NCBI GenBank assembly: GCA_050942615.1
Contig: JBMNNQ010000059.1
Location: 1-7,829 of the forward strand
Length of the DNA stretch: 7,829 bases
Direction: 5' to 3'
From: JAAZMI01 sp050942615
GTDB lineage: Bacteria; Bacillota; Dethiobacteria; DTU022; UBA8154
Of this stretch, positions 1-6,509 are shown one piece after another. Each line of letters starts with the position of its first letter. Positions within the stretch are counted from its first letter, which is position 1. The position numbers and the translations under genes were made by a program. The notes below the pieces were generated by a model. It was not told the DNA's origin, ran no database searches, and saw nothing but the letters and a program-made list of their open reading frames with translations.

Positions 1-1329
1 GTTTCGCTTAGTCCCCGGTTTGAAACAGAAGCCCTTAGCAGGGAACAAACCAGGGAGCTCCTGCAGCGCGAAGACATTTTAGGATTGGGGGAAACATATT
101 GGTTCCCGGTGGTTGAACAGCAACAAAGGTTTCTGCAATTATTTGAAGATGCCTTCAAGGCGGGGAAAAAGGTGACCGGCCATTCCGCCGGGGCCAGAGG
201 TAATAAATTGATTGCCTATGCTGCCGGCGGGGTCTGTTCCTGTCATGAACCCATTACCGCTACAGAGGTTTTGGAAAGGCTTCGCCTGGGAATGTATGTC
301 CCCTCCCGGGAGGGTGAGATCCGCAAGGACTTGGAAGCCATCGCCAAAATAAAGGATATGGACCTGGATCTGCGCCGGTTTATTTTGGCAACTGATGGAA
401 CATCTATTAGGCAGGTTTTGGAAAGAGGATATATGGAGGTTATTCTGGAAAAGGCTATTGCTTTAGGTTTTGACCCCATTGCCGCCGTGCAGATGGTAAC
501 CATAAACCCCGCCCAATACCTGAATTTGGATGACCGCCTGGGCGGGATAGCACCGGGAAAATTTGCTGATATGGTCATCATCCCGGATCTGCAGCATATT
601 AAAGCTGAATACGTAATCAGCAACGGCCGGGTGATCGCCCAGGACCGGGAGATGCTGGTCCAACCCCGTAATCACACTTACCCGCAGTGGGCCCGGCAAA
701 GCATCCGCCTGACCCCTGTATTTAAACCGGAAGATTTTATGATCCACGTGCCCGGAGCTGAAAATTCTGCGCAGGTCAGGGTAATTGAACAGGTAGCCGC
801 ACTGGTCACCAGTGAACTGCGCCTGGAGGTCCCTGTCTCCCGGGAAAAAATAACTGCCAATCCGGAACAAGACCTGGCAAAGGTAGCCGCCATAGATTTT
901 CTAAGCCCGGAGGGAACGAAATTTATGGGGCTGTTGAAAGGATTTAAATTGCAAAAAGGGGCGCTGGCCAGCAGCACCGCCTGGGATCTGGCCAATATCA
1001 TCGCCGTCGGCGTCAATGATGAAGATTTAGCCTTGGCTGTAAACAGGGTTATAGAGTTGCAGGGCGGGGCCGTTGTTTGTGCTGATGGCCGGGTACTTGC
1101 AGAATTTTCGATGCCCATCGGGGGATGTTTGTCACCGGCCCCCCTTGAAACCCTTTTCCAAAAAACCGGGGAATTTCAGCGTGCCGCCGCCGACCTGGGC
1201 TCGCCTTTTCAAGATACACATCTGACACTGATAACCCTGACGACACCCGCCATTCCCTTTTTTAGAATATGTGAAAAGGGGTTGGTAGATATCCGGACCA
1301 ATGAAATGTTTGGTTTGCAGGTGAATTAA
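1..1329 (+). CDS. Adenine deaminase family protein, 5' end missing
   Basis: The frame is open from base 1, so the gene starts upstream; 442 codons are present, and a family length near 580 implies roughly 130 missing N-terminal residues. Family members are metal-dependent amidohydrolases converting adenine to hypoxanthine plus ammonia in purine salvage. Visible in order: FET near the window start, LGLGE (E at 91-93, the likely bridging metal ligand), GHSAG (H at 181-183), CHEP (H at 244-246), ATDG (D at 394-396), then NPAQYLNL and GxIAPGKFADMVI typical of the amidohydrolase C-terminal beta part. The C-terminal Ade domain follows, with GVNDEDLALAVNR and the closing IPFFRICEKGLVD. The HxH pair would be upstream. 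Oddities: the usual TDD reads TDG, and the usual HDSHN motif near 979-996 reads WDLAN, losing both histidines. It may be a YerA-like paralogue rather than classical Ade, so no symbol is given. Family is secure; substrate is not. Confidence 0.88.
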   Translation, partial: VSLSPRFETEALSREQTRELLQREDILGLGETYWFPVVEQQQRFLQLFEDAFKAGKKVTGHSAGARGNKLIAYAAGGVCSCHEPITATEVLERLRLGMYVPSREGEIRKDLEAIAKIKDMDLDLRRFILATDGTSIRQVLERGYMEVILEKAIALGFDPIAAVQMVTINPAQYLNLDDRLGGIAPGKFADMVIIPDLQHIKAEYVISNGRVIAQDREMLVQPRNHTYPQWARQSIRLTPVFKPEDFMIHVPGAENSAQVRVIEQVAALVTSELRLEVPVSREKITANPEQDLAKVAAIDFLSPEGTKFMGLLKGFKLQKGALASSTAWDLANIIAVGVNDEDLALAVNRVIELQGGAVVCADGRVLAEFSMPIGGCLSPAPLETLFQKTGEFQRAAADLGSPFQDTHLTLITLTTPAIPFFRICEKGLVDIRTNEMFGLQVN

Positions 1330-1357
1330 AAATAGACTGCCAAAAGGGGGAAGCCGC

Positions 1358-2023
1358 TTGCCGGCCAAAAGCAAAGACAATTTAAACAGCAAAAGAAATG
1401 CTGCCCACCACCAGAAAATACTGCAAGTTCTTGCAGAGGAATACCCGCAAGTAAACACATTTTTAAAATATAGCAGCCCCTTTGAACTGCTTTTAGCCGT
1501 GATCCTTTCTGCACAGACTACAGATAAACAGGTTAATAAAGTTACGGAAAATCTATTTAGGCTCATAAAGGAGCCCGCAGATGTTTTGCGGCTGGAACCT
1601 GCCTGCCTGGAAAAAATGATTAAAGGGTGCGGCCTATACCGGCAAAAAAGCCGCCAGATTAGGGAGACATCCCGCCTTTTATGTGCAAAGTTTGACGGCA
1701 AAGTACCACGAACCAGGGAAGAACTAATGGAGCTTCCCGGGGTGGGGCGCAAAACTGCAAATGTAGTTCTCAGCGTGGCCTTTGATATTCCTGCCTTTGC
1801 TGTAGACACGCATGTGCAGCGGGTTACCCGCCGGCTTGGTTTAAGCAGGGGAAAAAGCGTTTTGGCTGTCGAAAAGGAAATTTGCAGCCTGGTTCCTGCA
1901 GTGCTTTGGAAAAAAACCCACCGCCGGCTGATCGCCCACGGGCGCCGGTTTTGTCGTGCCCGGAAACCGCTGTGCGATACCTGCCCTTTAAGCCCCTATT
2001 GCCCTGCAACCGGCAAAGGATAA
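1358..2023 (+). CDS. nth: Endonuclease III (DNA glycosylase/AP lyase)
   Basis: A 221-residue protein, near the family's usual size. Endonuclease III removes oxidised pyrimidines from DNA and cleaves the abasic site by beta-elimination in base-excision repair. The helix-hairpin-helix reads ELPGVGRKTANVVL (about residues 127-140) and carries the catalytic lysine in GRKTA. The catalytic aspartate is in AVDTHVQR about 20 residues later. The C-terminus has the [4Fe-4S] loop with spacing C-x6-C-x2-C-x5-C (about residues 199-215). SAQTTDKQVN near residues 51-60 is the conserved N-terminal signature. The start is TTG at 1358, chosen because AAAAGGGGG at 1342-1350 lies seven bases upstream and family homology begins soon after. 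It follows the adenine deaminase-family gene by 28 bases with no terminator or clear promoter between, so co-transcription is likely. All key residues are present. Confidence 0.96.
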   Translation: MPAKSKDNLNSKRNAAHHQKILQVLAEEYPQVNTFLKYSSPFELLLAVILSAQTTDKQVNKVTENLFRLIKEPADVLRLEPACLEKMIKGCGLYRQKSRQIRETSRLLCAKFDGKVPRTREELMELPGVGRKTANVVLSVAFDIPAFAVDTHVQRVTRRLGLSRGKSVLAVEKEICSLVPAVLWKKTHRRLIAHGRRFCRARKPLCDTCPLSPYCPATGKG

Positions 2024-2058
2024 AAACTTTTGTTGAAAAATAGCATCCCGTTCCCTAA

Positions 2059-2085
2059 AAAGGGCAACCGGCCAGGTTGCCCTTT
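2059..2085. terminator. Bidirectional intrinsic terminator between convergent genes
   Basis: A perfect 11-bp stem (2059-2069 with 2075-2085) and 5-base loop lie between the stops of nth (+) and the GH57 gene (-). The stem ends in A/T pairs, giving a short T-run on each strand: five T on the minus strand, three on the plus strand. The runs are short, so strength is uncertain, but the placement fits a shared terminator. Confidence 0.65.
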
Positions 2086-2119
2086 CAGATTATCACTGGT
2101 ATTGATACTTGCCTTAGAA

Positions 2120-4084
2120 TCAGGTAACCAAAGGTTTAAGGCTTTGTTCTTCTGTCAGGGGTGTGCTTTTCTGCAGATTTGCAAAAAAATCTTCGATTTC
2201 ACGGGGCCCCATGGAATCCAGTTCATCCAGCAGGGAGGGAAAAAGTGGGGGGTAGATTTCATAAAGGTATTCATACATTTTTTCCACCATGAATTCCGTG
2301 TCGGGCATGTTACCCCAAATCTTTTGGAGGTGTTCTGTAGACATAAAGACCGCTTGGCAATAATCACGCATAGCCAGCAAAATTTTTTCCATTTTTTGCG
2401 GCCAAGCCAGTTCACTTTTGTTCACGTCATAAAGTTCTACAGCCTTACCAACAGCGGTTTCTTTCCATTCTAAAGCCTTTCCAATTTCCTGGTACTGCGC
2501 CGTCAGTTCCTCACCCTTTTCTGCAGCGTACTGTTCCATTCCATACTGTAAATAATTGATCCGTCCGTTAATGAATATTTCCAGCGTCCGGACAAGGCCG
2601 ACGATATTTCTTTCCTCAATTTTTTCCAGATCATGCTTAAAAATAAACCCCTCCGGGCAGTCGGCCATTCTTTGCAAGAGCGTTGTGCAAAATAAATAAC
2701 CTTTCAAACAGGGCAGTTTTTGCCGGCCTTCCGTAGGCCGCCAACCCCAGTTACAAGCCCTTTTCATAAAACGCAGGTAGAGAATAGCCTGGCTTTCCGG
2801 GCTTTCCCGGGGAAGATCATAGCCGGTAGCGCTTAAATGTTCCCCATTTGCCGGGATATTCGGGAAAATGTTGAAATTAGTGGCTAATGTGTCAAAGATG
2901 CCACAAAAATACTTGCCGTTTTCCCAAAAAACGTGGGGATGGTTGTATAGACCTGTTTTTTCCAAATCGTAGCGGCCTACGCCGGTGACACCTAAAGGAG
3001 GGTAGTGGCCATCCACCCTTAAAATCAGCCTGATTTCAGGAGCCCAGGTCATCTCTTCAAATTCCACCAGCGGTAATTTTTCCAGGACTCCTCCCTGCAA
3101 GGTAGCATCAATATATTCGTCGGGAGTTACAAAGTGAACCTGCAGATCATCTCGTGTTTCCTGTAAAACCTCTTGCCAGGCCTGTTCCATAATAATCAAA
3201 GCCAAGTCACCAAAATCCATCAGTTCCAGATCCTGAATATGAACCAACACGCCGTCAGGCGGGGCCTTTTCCAATTCTGCACGTAACACTTTTTTATAAA
3301 GTGCTATGCCGGCCTCCCTGGAAATGGGAAATTCCTCATGCTCCTGGCGCAGATATTCATTATCAAAAACAGGGTATTTCCCCAGCATATATCCCTGGAA
3401 TTTTACGTCTTCCCGTTTCATTTTTGTAATGGGGCGCCATATTTCCTGGGAAATGGGGAAATTACGGGGCAGGGCCAGCAGCTCCCCCTGGCTGGTTTCT
3501 AAACGAAAGGGTAAATAGCGGTAATCGCCTTCCCCCCGCACCCGGAAAGGCGCCTTAACTGTGCTTAGATGCGGGAAAATAACATAGTCTATATTTGCCT
3601 TTTTTATACCGGACATCTTATGGAAACTGTAGGATGCTTCCGGGGAAAAAAGACCGTTATATTTGGGATAGGGAACCTGCATATAGTTATGCAGAAATTG
3701 CCTGTTCCAGAGAATTTCCTGGGTAATCTCCTTTTCCCGGAGTAAAGAAACATGCGTATGGTGTGCATGGCCATAAAGGGGATAAAGCCTTTTGCGGGCA
3801 TAGGCCTCCTTCAATTTTTGAAAAGCAGCGGGCACAACATCTTCAATCTGATATAAAAGTTCATTGGAATATTCTACACATAAGGGTGCATGCAAACTGT
3901 CACCAAATTCTATACTCTGGGAATAAATATCCCGGCCTTCTTCTTTCCTTTTTTGCATATAATTTTCATCTAAAATAGTCTTTTTCATTGGGTTTTGTTC
4001 ATCCAAAGAAGAAAGCAGTATTTCCGGTAAGTCCCAAAGCAGTTCATGGGCATGAAAAGCTAAAATAACATAAACTTTTTTCAA
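2120..4084 (-). CDS. Glycoside hydrolase family 57-like protein
   Basis: A 654-residue predicted cytoplasmic protein with no signal peptide. GH57 enzymes are retaining alpha-glucan hydrolases, transferases or branching enzymes with a (beta/alpha)7 barrel. The N-terminal half fits this fold: FHAHE at residues 10-14 at the end of the first strand (usual motif HQP), a His-rich YGHAHHTH at 104-111, GLFSPEASYS at 144-153 with E149 as candidate nucleophile, and HIQDLELMDFG at 282-292 with D285 as candidate acid/base. The part after about residue 345 (HYPPLGVTGVGRYD, LATNFNIFPNI) is not recognised; the last 200 residues look helical and charged. Start is TTG at 4084, supported by GGAGGTGG at 4092-4099 seven bases upstream. 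It stands alone, convergent with nth. No glycogen gene is nearby, so the substrate cannot be inferred. Family membership is fairly secure, activity open. Confidence 0.78.
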   Translation of the reverse strand: MKKVYVILAFHAHELLWDLPEILLSSLDEQNPMKKTILDENYMQKRKEEGRDIYSQSIEFGDSLHAPLCVEYSNELLYQIEDVVPAAFQKLKEAYARKRLYPLYGHAHHTHVSLLREKEITQEILWNRQFLHNYMQVPYPKYNGLFSPEASYSFHKMSGIKKANIDYVIFPHLSTVKAPFRVRGEGDYRYLPFRLETSQGELLALPRNFPISQEIWRPITKMKREDVKFQGYMLGKYPVFDNEYLRQEHEEFPISREAGIALYKKVLRAELEKAPPDGVLVHIQDLELMDFGDLALIIMEQAWQEVLQETRDDLQVHFVTPDEYIDATLQGGVLEKLPLVEFEEMTWAPEIRLILRVDGHYPPLGVTGVGRYDLEKTGLYNHPHVFWENGKYFCGIFDTLATNFNIFPNIPANGEHLSATGYDLPRESPESQAILYLRFMKRACNWGWRPTEGRQKLPCLKGYLFCTTLLQRMADCPEGFIFKHDLEKIEERNIVGLVRTLEIFINGRINYLQYGMEQYAAEKGEELTAQYQEIGKALEWKETAVGKAVELYDVNKSELAWPQKMEKILLAMRDYCQAVFMSTEHLQKIWGNMPDTEFMVEKMYEYLYEIYPPLFPSLLDELDSMGPREIEDFFANLQKSTPLTEEQSLKPLVT

Positions 4085-4338
4085 AAACAGGCCACCTCCA
4101 ACAATCTTAAGTTGTCAATAAACGTTAAACGTTAAAATATACTAAAAGTTTTTTTTTGCCCTAACTTCTCAACCAGGCCTGGCCGGGGAAAAAAATACCT
4201 TTGCATAACACTTTTATAGTTTTGCCAGCCCCCACATAAGGCTTTTATATCATTTCCATTAAGCAAAAAAGTAAACAAGGTCGTTTCACCAAATTTTAGA
4301 TTGCTTTTTGTACCTGCCTTTTTACAGCCGGGAATGTT
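4085..4338. other. Noncoding gap between the GH57 and YqhV-like genes
   Basis: AT-rich stretch upstream of the GH57 gene. Visible: a 7-bp tandem repeat (4119-4136), a lone TTGACA on the minus strand (4113-4118) with no -10 box at suitable distance, a weak minus-strand TATATT (4136-4141), and a 10-bp palindrome CCAGGCCTGG at 4173-4182. No convincing terminator for the YqhV-like gene and no recognised riboswitch is seen. The minus strand stays open in the YqhV frame for about 67 codons beyond its stop, without start or ribosome binding site. Confidence 0.5.
4119..4136. repeat. 7-bp tandem repeat in the GH57 gene upstream region
   Basis: TAAACGT occurs twice head to tail (4119-4125, 4126-4132), followed by a partial third unit TAAA. 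It lies about 35-50 bases upstream of the GH57 start codon, between a weak minus-strand TATATT and the ribosome binding site. A repressor site is possible, as is chance in AT-rich DNA. Confidence 0.4.
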
Positions 4339-4608
4339 TTATGCCGGTTGCCTTAAGCCCCAGAAAATTAAAGCAACTCCCAGGTAAATGAAAAACATTT
4401 TATGAAAATTTACCTTCCGGGCCAGTCCGCTTAAACCCAGATACATTGCACCTAAAAAAATTAAAGGCCCGAAGGAGGCCAATAATGCGTTGACTTTTAA
4501 GGCATATTCCAAGCTATTAAACCTGTAGATCAAAAGAGCAGCCACAACTTCAATGCTCCCGGATAGCAGGCGCAGCAAAACAATACCCAATAATAATGAA
4601 GAAACCAT
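4339..4608 (-). CDS. YqhV-like DUF2619 membrane protein
   Basis: An 89-residue hydrophobic protein with three predicted membrane helices: about residues 3-24, 36-57 and 65-85. The pattern LRLLSGSIEVVAAL, then VNALLASFGPLIF and a third helix ending YLGVALIFWG matches my recollection of Bacillus YqhV (DUF2619), a small integral membrane protein of unknown function; in Bacillus its gene is next to the spoIIIA operon. No spoIIIA gene is visible here. The frame extends to a GTG at 4647, but the second ATG of an ATGATG pair (4606-4608) is best placed behind GGGGGGTGA (4613-4621); the first ATG at 4611 is nearly as good and adds one methionine. Divergent from the 52-residue gene and separated from GH57 by 254 bases, so probably its own unit. 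Family call is from pattern memory. Confidence 0.75.
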   Translation of the reverse strand: MVSSLLLGIVLLRLLSGSIEVVAALLIYRFNSLEYALKVNALLASFGPLIFLGAMYLGLSGLARKVNFHKMFFIYLGVALIFWGLRQPA

Positions 4609-4676
4609 CATTTCACCCCCCGGATTTTTCAAACCCTGTGAAAACACTAAACAAAAATATTTTTTCAGCTTTATTT

Positions 4677-4703
4677 ATTATATTCAAACTACACTGTATA
4701 AAT
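4677..4703. promoter_or_regulatory. Candidate divergent promoter region
   Basis: On the minus strand a perfect -10 hexamer TATAAT lies at 4677-4682, about 65 bases upstream of the YqhV-like start. On the plus strand TGTATAAAT lies at 4695-4703, upstream of the 52-residue gene. Neither has a good -35 box at 17 bases, so these are candidates only; the surrounding DNA is very AT-rich and such boxes can arise by chance. Confidence 0.3.
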
Positions 4704-4776
4704 AAGATGAAAATAAAACGGGGATAGAAGCTTTTTTTTCGGTAAAAATAAGAATGGCTGAAAGGAAGGTGGAAAA

Positions 4777-4935
4777 ATGGCTAAAAAATATAATAAAGGT
4801 AGAAAACAAAAACCAAACTTCTCCAAAAGAAACAGAGGCCGTTCCAACATGGAAACCGCCTCAGAATTGAGTCCCGAAAACAAAAGTTCAGACAAAAAAA
4901 GCGTTAAACAAAACGAACAGTCCCCCACCTCCTAA
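4777..4935 (+). CDS. Small basic, probably disordered protein (52 aa)
   Basis: ATG at 4777 follows AAGGAAGGTGG (4762-4772), a good ribosome binding site, by four bases and opens a 52-codon frame ending TAA at 4933-4935. The first 22 residues are strongly basic (MAKKYNKGRKQK, then KRNRGR); residues 23-52 are Ser/Asn/Lys/Glu-rich with no hydrophobic core. There is no signal peptide, membrane segment or cysteine. Composition suggests a disordered nucleic-acid-binding or spore-associated peptide, but I do not recognise a family. An alternative frame from ATG at 4754 (38 codons) has a poor ribosome binding site. The long open frame on the opposite strand is an antisense shadow. It diverges from the YqhV-like gene and converges with cobT. 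Confidence 0.6.
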   Translation: MAKKYNKGRKQKPNFSKRNRGRSNMETASELSPENKSSDKKSVKQNEQSPTS

Positions 4936-4993
4936 GGAAAAATAAACTTTTTTTCAAAACTCTTGTTTCCAGAGACAGTATTTTTTCCTAAGG
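4931..4993. repeat. Imperfect inverted repeat between the 52-aa gene and cobT
   Basis: The arm CCTAAGGAAAAATA (4931-4944) is complementary to TATTTTTTCCTAAGG (4979-4993) apart from one mismatch and one extra T. A smaller CTCT/AGAG hairpin (4960-4963 with 4971-4974) sits in the 34-base loop. The left arm covers the stop codon of the 52-residue gene. Placed between two convergent genes, it could act as a bidirectional terminator, though neither strand has a clean T-tract after a GC-rich stem. Confidence 0.45.
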
Positions 4994-5063
4994 GGCAGGG
5001 GTAAACTGTTCACTTGTTACCAATGGGGCAGCGGCCCTGGGCACAACTGCGGGGCCTGGGCCC

Positions 5064-6125
5064 TTATTTTTCTAGCGGCCCGTCAACCCCTGCTCCAGAA
5101 AAGGTAGCCATTTCATGTAATATTTTTACTGAAGCCTCGATGATATTCATAGCCAGGGCGGCACCTGTCCCCTCCCCCAGGCGCATATTCATAAAAAGTA
5201 TGGGCTTTATACCGATTATCTCCAGCATTTTTTTATGTCCAGGTTCGTCCGACAAATGTGAGGAAAGCAGGTAACCCCTGATATACGGTTGCAAAGCAGT
5301 GGCTACCAAAGCAGCGGCCCCAGATATAAAACCATCTAAAACCACTGGAACCCGAAATGTTGCTCCTGCCAAAATTACGCCTACAAGACCGGCAATTTCC
5401 AGCCCCCCAACTTTGGCCAAAGCCTCCAAAGGTTTTGCCGCCACCGGCGAATTTATTTTCAGAGCCTTTTCAATGGCCTCTATCTTTTGTTTTAAAAGGG
5501 CATCGCTGGCCCCTGTTCCCCGGCCTGTAATATTTTCCACAGGAACACCTGAAAAAACTGCAAGCAGGGCCGTACTGGCAGCTGTATTACCAATACCCAT
5601 TTCCCCTATACCCAATAGATCACTACCCTTTGAAAGGCAGCCCCGGGCCACTTCAAAGCCTGTTTCAATCGCCTTTAAAGTCTGTGCAACGGTCATCGCC
5701 GGCCCCTTAGACATATTTTGGGTCCCGTAGGCAACCTTCCTCCGTAGAAGCAGAGGATGATCTTTAAAGTCAGCGGCCACGCCAACATCTACAATCAAAA
5801 GTTCCGCGCCTACATGACGTGAAAAAACATTCATTGCCGCCCCCCCGCTTAAAAAATTATAAACCATTTGGGCAGTTACCTCCTGGGGGTAAGCATTGAA
5901 ACCCTCCTTCAGAATACCGTGATCCCCTGCCATCAGAATACATGTTTTTTTGGTAATGGCAGGCAGTGCTTGACCGGTGATCCCGGCAATTTTTTTGGCG
6001 ATCTGCTCCATCACTCCCAAGCTGCCTTTGGGCTTCGTTAGATCATCCAACCGGGCTTGCGTCTGAGCCATGGCCTCCTCTTTTAGAGGTTTAATTTGAG
6101 CCAGCACCTTTTCCAGCTTAAACAT
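5064..6125 (-). CDS. cobT: Nicotinate-nucleotide--dimethylbenzimidazole phosphoribosyltransferase
   Basis: A 353-residue protein, the normal length for CobT. It transfers phosphoribose from nicotinate mononucleotide to dimethylbenzimidazole (or another lower-ligand base), giving the alpha-ribotide used to complete the nucleotide loop of cobalamin. Signatures in order: KPKGSLGVME (31-40), LMAGDHG (64-70), QEVTAQMVYNFLSGGAA (81-97), GIGEMGIGNTAAST (172-185, with E175), GRGTGA (201-206), SHLSDEPGH (289-297) and MRLGEGTGA (314-322), where E318 is the expected catalytic base. Start is ATG at 6123-6125 with AAAGGAGG eight to nine bases upstream. No cobS, cobU or cobC adjoins in this window. Expression is very likely cobalamin-controlled, because a B12 riboswitch and terminator lie upstream on the same strand. 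A defective group II intron lies between that terminator and the gene. Confidence 0.97.
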   Translation of the reverse strand: MFKLEKVLAQIKPLKEEAMAQTQARLDDLTKPKGSLGVMEQIAKKIAGITGQALPAITKKTCILMAGDHGILKEGFNAYPQEVTAQMVYNFLSGGAAMNVFSRHVGAELLIVDVGVAADFKDHPLLLRRKVAYGTQNMSKGPAMTVAQTLKAIETGFEVARGCLSKGSDLLGIGEMGIGNTAASTALLAVFSGVPVENITGRGTGASDALLKQKIEAIEKALKINSPVAAKPLEALAKVGGLEIAGLVGVILAGATFRVPVVLDGFISGAAALVATALQPYIRGYLLSSHLSDEPGHKKMLEIIGIKPILFMNMRLGEGTGAALAMNIIEASVKILHEMATFSGAGVDGPLEK

Positions 6126-6299
6126 TTTAAAGAACCTCCTTTAATAAAAAAATTTATTACTTAATTTAAACCGGGTAAAACCCTCTTCATCCTGATTTTT
6201 TGATAACTTTTTTGAAAAAACCTGCGGTAACTTTGTGCACCTGCCGGCACATCAAACCGGGTAGGAGGCCACCCATTAATTGTGCGGCTGACCTCCCAC

Positions 6300-6331
6300 A
6301 CCACCGTACGTACCGTTCGGTATACGGCGGT
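6300..6331 (-). ncRNA. Group II intron domain V
   Basis: On the minus strand this folds as a 9-bp lower stem (6323-6331 with 6300-6308, one G-T wobble), a 2-base CG bulge (6309-6310), a 4-bp upper stem and a GAAC tetraloop (6315-6318). The CGC catalytic triad of class C introns lies in the lower 5' strand. The fold is complete, so the catalytic hairpin survived the deletion that removed the middle of the intron. Confidence 0.9.
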
Positions 6332-6339
6332 TCCAAAGG

Positions 6340-6417
6340 TTACATATTACTTTGCAAACAACATGCAGTCAGACGAAGATAGCCGCTGCGTTTGAACCTT
6401 TCATTGGAAAGGGCAAT
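6340..6417 (-). pseudogene. Possible C-terminal remnant of the intron reverse transcriptase
   Basis: An in-frame stretch of 25 codons ends in TAA nine bases before domain V, where the intron-encoded protein normally stops. It reads IALSNERFKRSGY and continues LRLTACC to a terminal NM; an SNERL-x-x-x-GY-like pattern near the end is plausible for maturase C-termini. No start codon, reverse transcriptase or maturase core remains. It begins at the inferred deletion joint. The match rests on position and a short pattern only. Confidence 0.45.
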
Positions 6418-6509
6418 TAGGGACACCCTTGCCTTCAGCTATGTGCCTGACACTGTCAACCCGCACCCGGGACTTTCACCCGTCAGACTGCGCCCATGCC
6501 GGGCACACC

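Larger units (their letters stand above)
6251..6508 (-). mobile_element. Internally deleted class C group II intron
   Basis: On the minus strand the 5' end reads GTGTGCCCGGCATGGGCGCA, then GGGTGAAAGTCCCGG and GGCAAGGGTGTCC, the start of domain I of class C (IIC) introns. The 3' end has domain V (6300-6331), the domain VI stem GGGAGG/CCTCC with an ATTAAT loop region, and CTACCCGGTTTGAT. From memory both ends match the Oceanobacillus iheyensis IIC intron almost base for base. A IIC ribozyme core is about 400 bases plus a reverse transcriptase gene; here only about 258 bases remain. The rest of domain I (including exon-binding sites), domains II-III and most of IV with the reverse transcriptase are missing. 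It should be inactive alone. The 5' boundary is well defined; the 3' boundary (6251) is inferred from the usual AY end and may be off by a few bases. Confidence 0.88.

Noticed and set aside
1132..1809. Minus-strand open frame of 225 codons
   Set aside because: It spans the end of the adenine deaminase-family gene and most of nth, both firmly supported on the plus strand.
2030..2473. Plus-strand open frame of 147 codons
   Set aside because: It starts at the nth terminator and runs antisense to the GH57 gene; no ribosome binding site and no motif.
4136..4338. Minus-strand open stretch of about 67 codons in the same frame as the YqhV-like gene, after its stop
   Set aside because: There is no start with a ribosome binding site and no recognisable sequence. 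YqhV-like proteins end at about the length already seen, so this is not a read-through extension.
4754..4870. Alternative 38-codon frame starting ATGGCTGAA, overlapping the 52-residue gene
   Set aside because: Its upstream sequence is a poor ribosome binding site, whereas the ATG at 4777 has a good one.
4689..4928. Minus-strand open frame of 79 codons that looks hydrophobic
   Set aside because: It is the antisense reading of the lysine-rich 52-residue gene, which turns Lys codons into Phe and Leu codons. It lacks a ribosome binding site.
5032..5063. GC-rich near-repeat (GCGGCCCTGGGC and GCGGGGCCTGGGC) just downstream of cobT
   Set aside because: Considered as the cobT terminator, but only short 5-bp stems form and there is no T-tract on the minus strand.
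5299..5730. Plus-strand open frame of 143 codons inside cobT
   Set aside because: It is antisense to cobT, whose frame carries all the family motifs; Ala/Pro-rich shadow composition.
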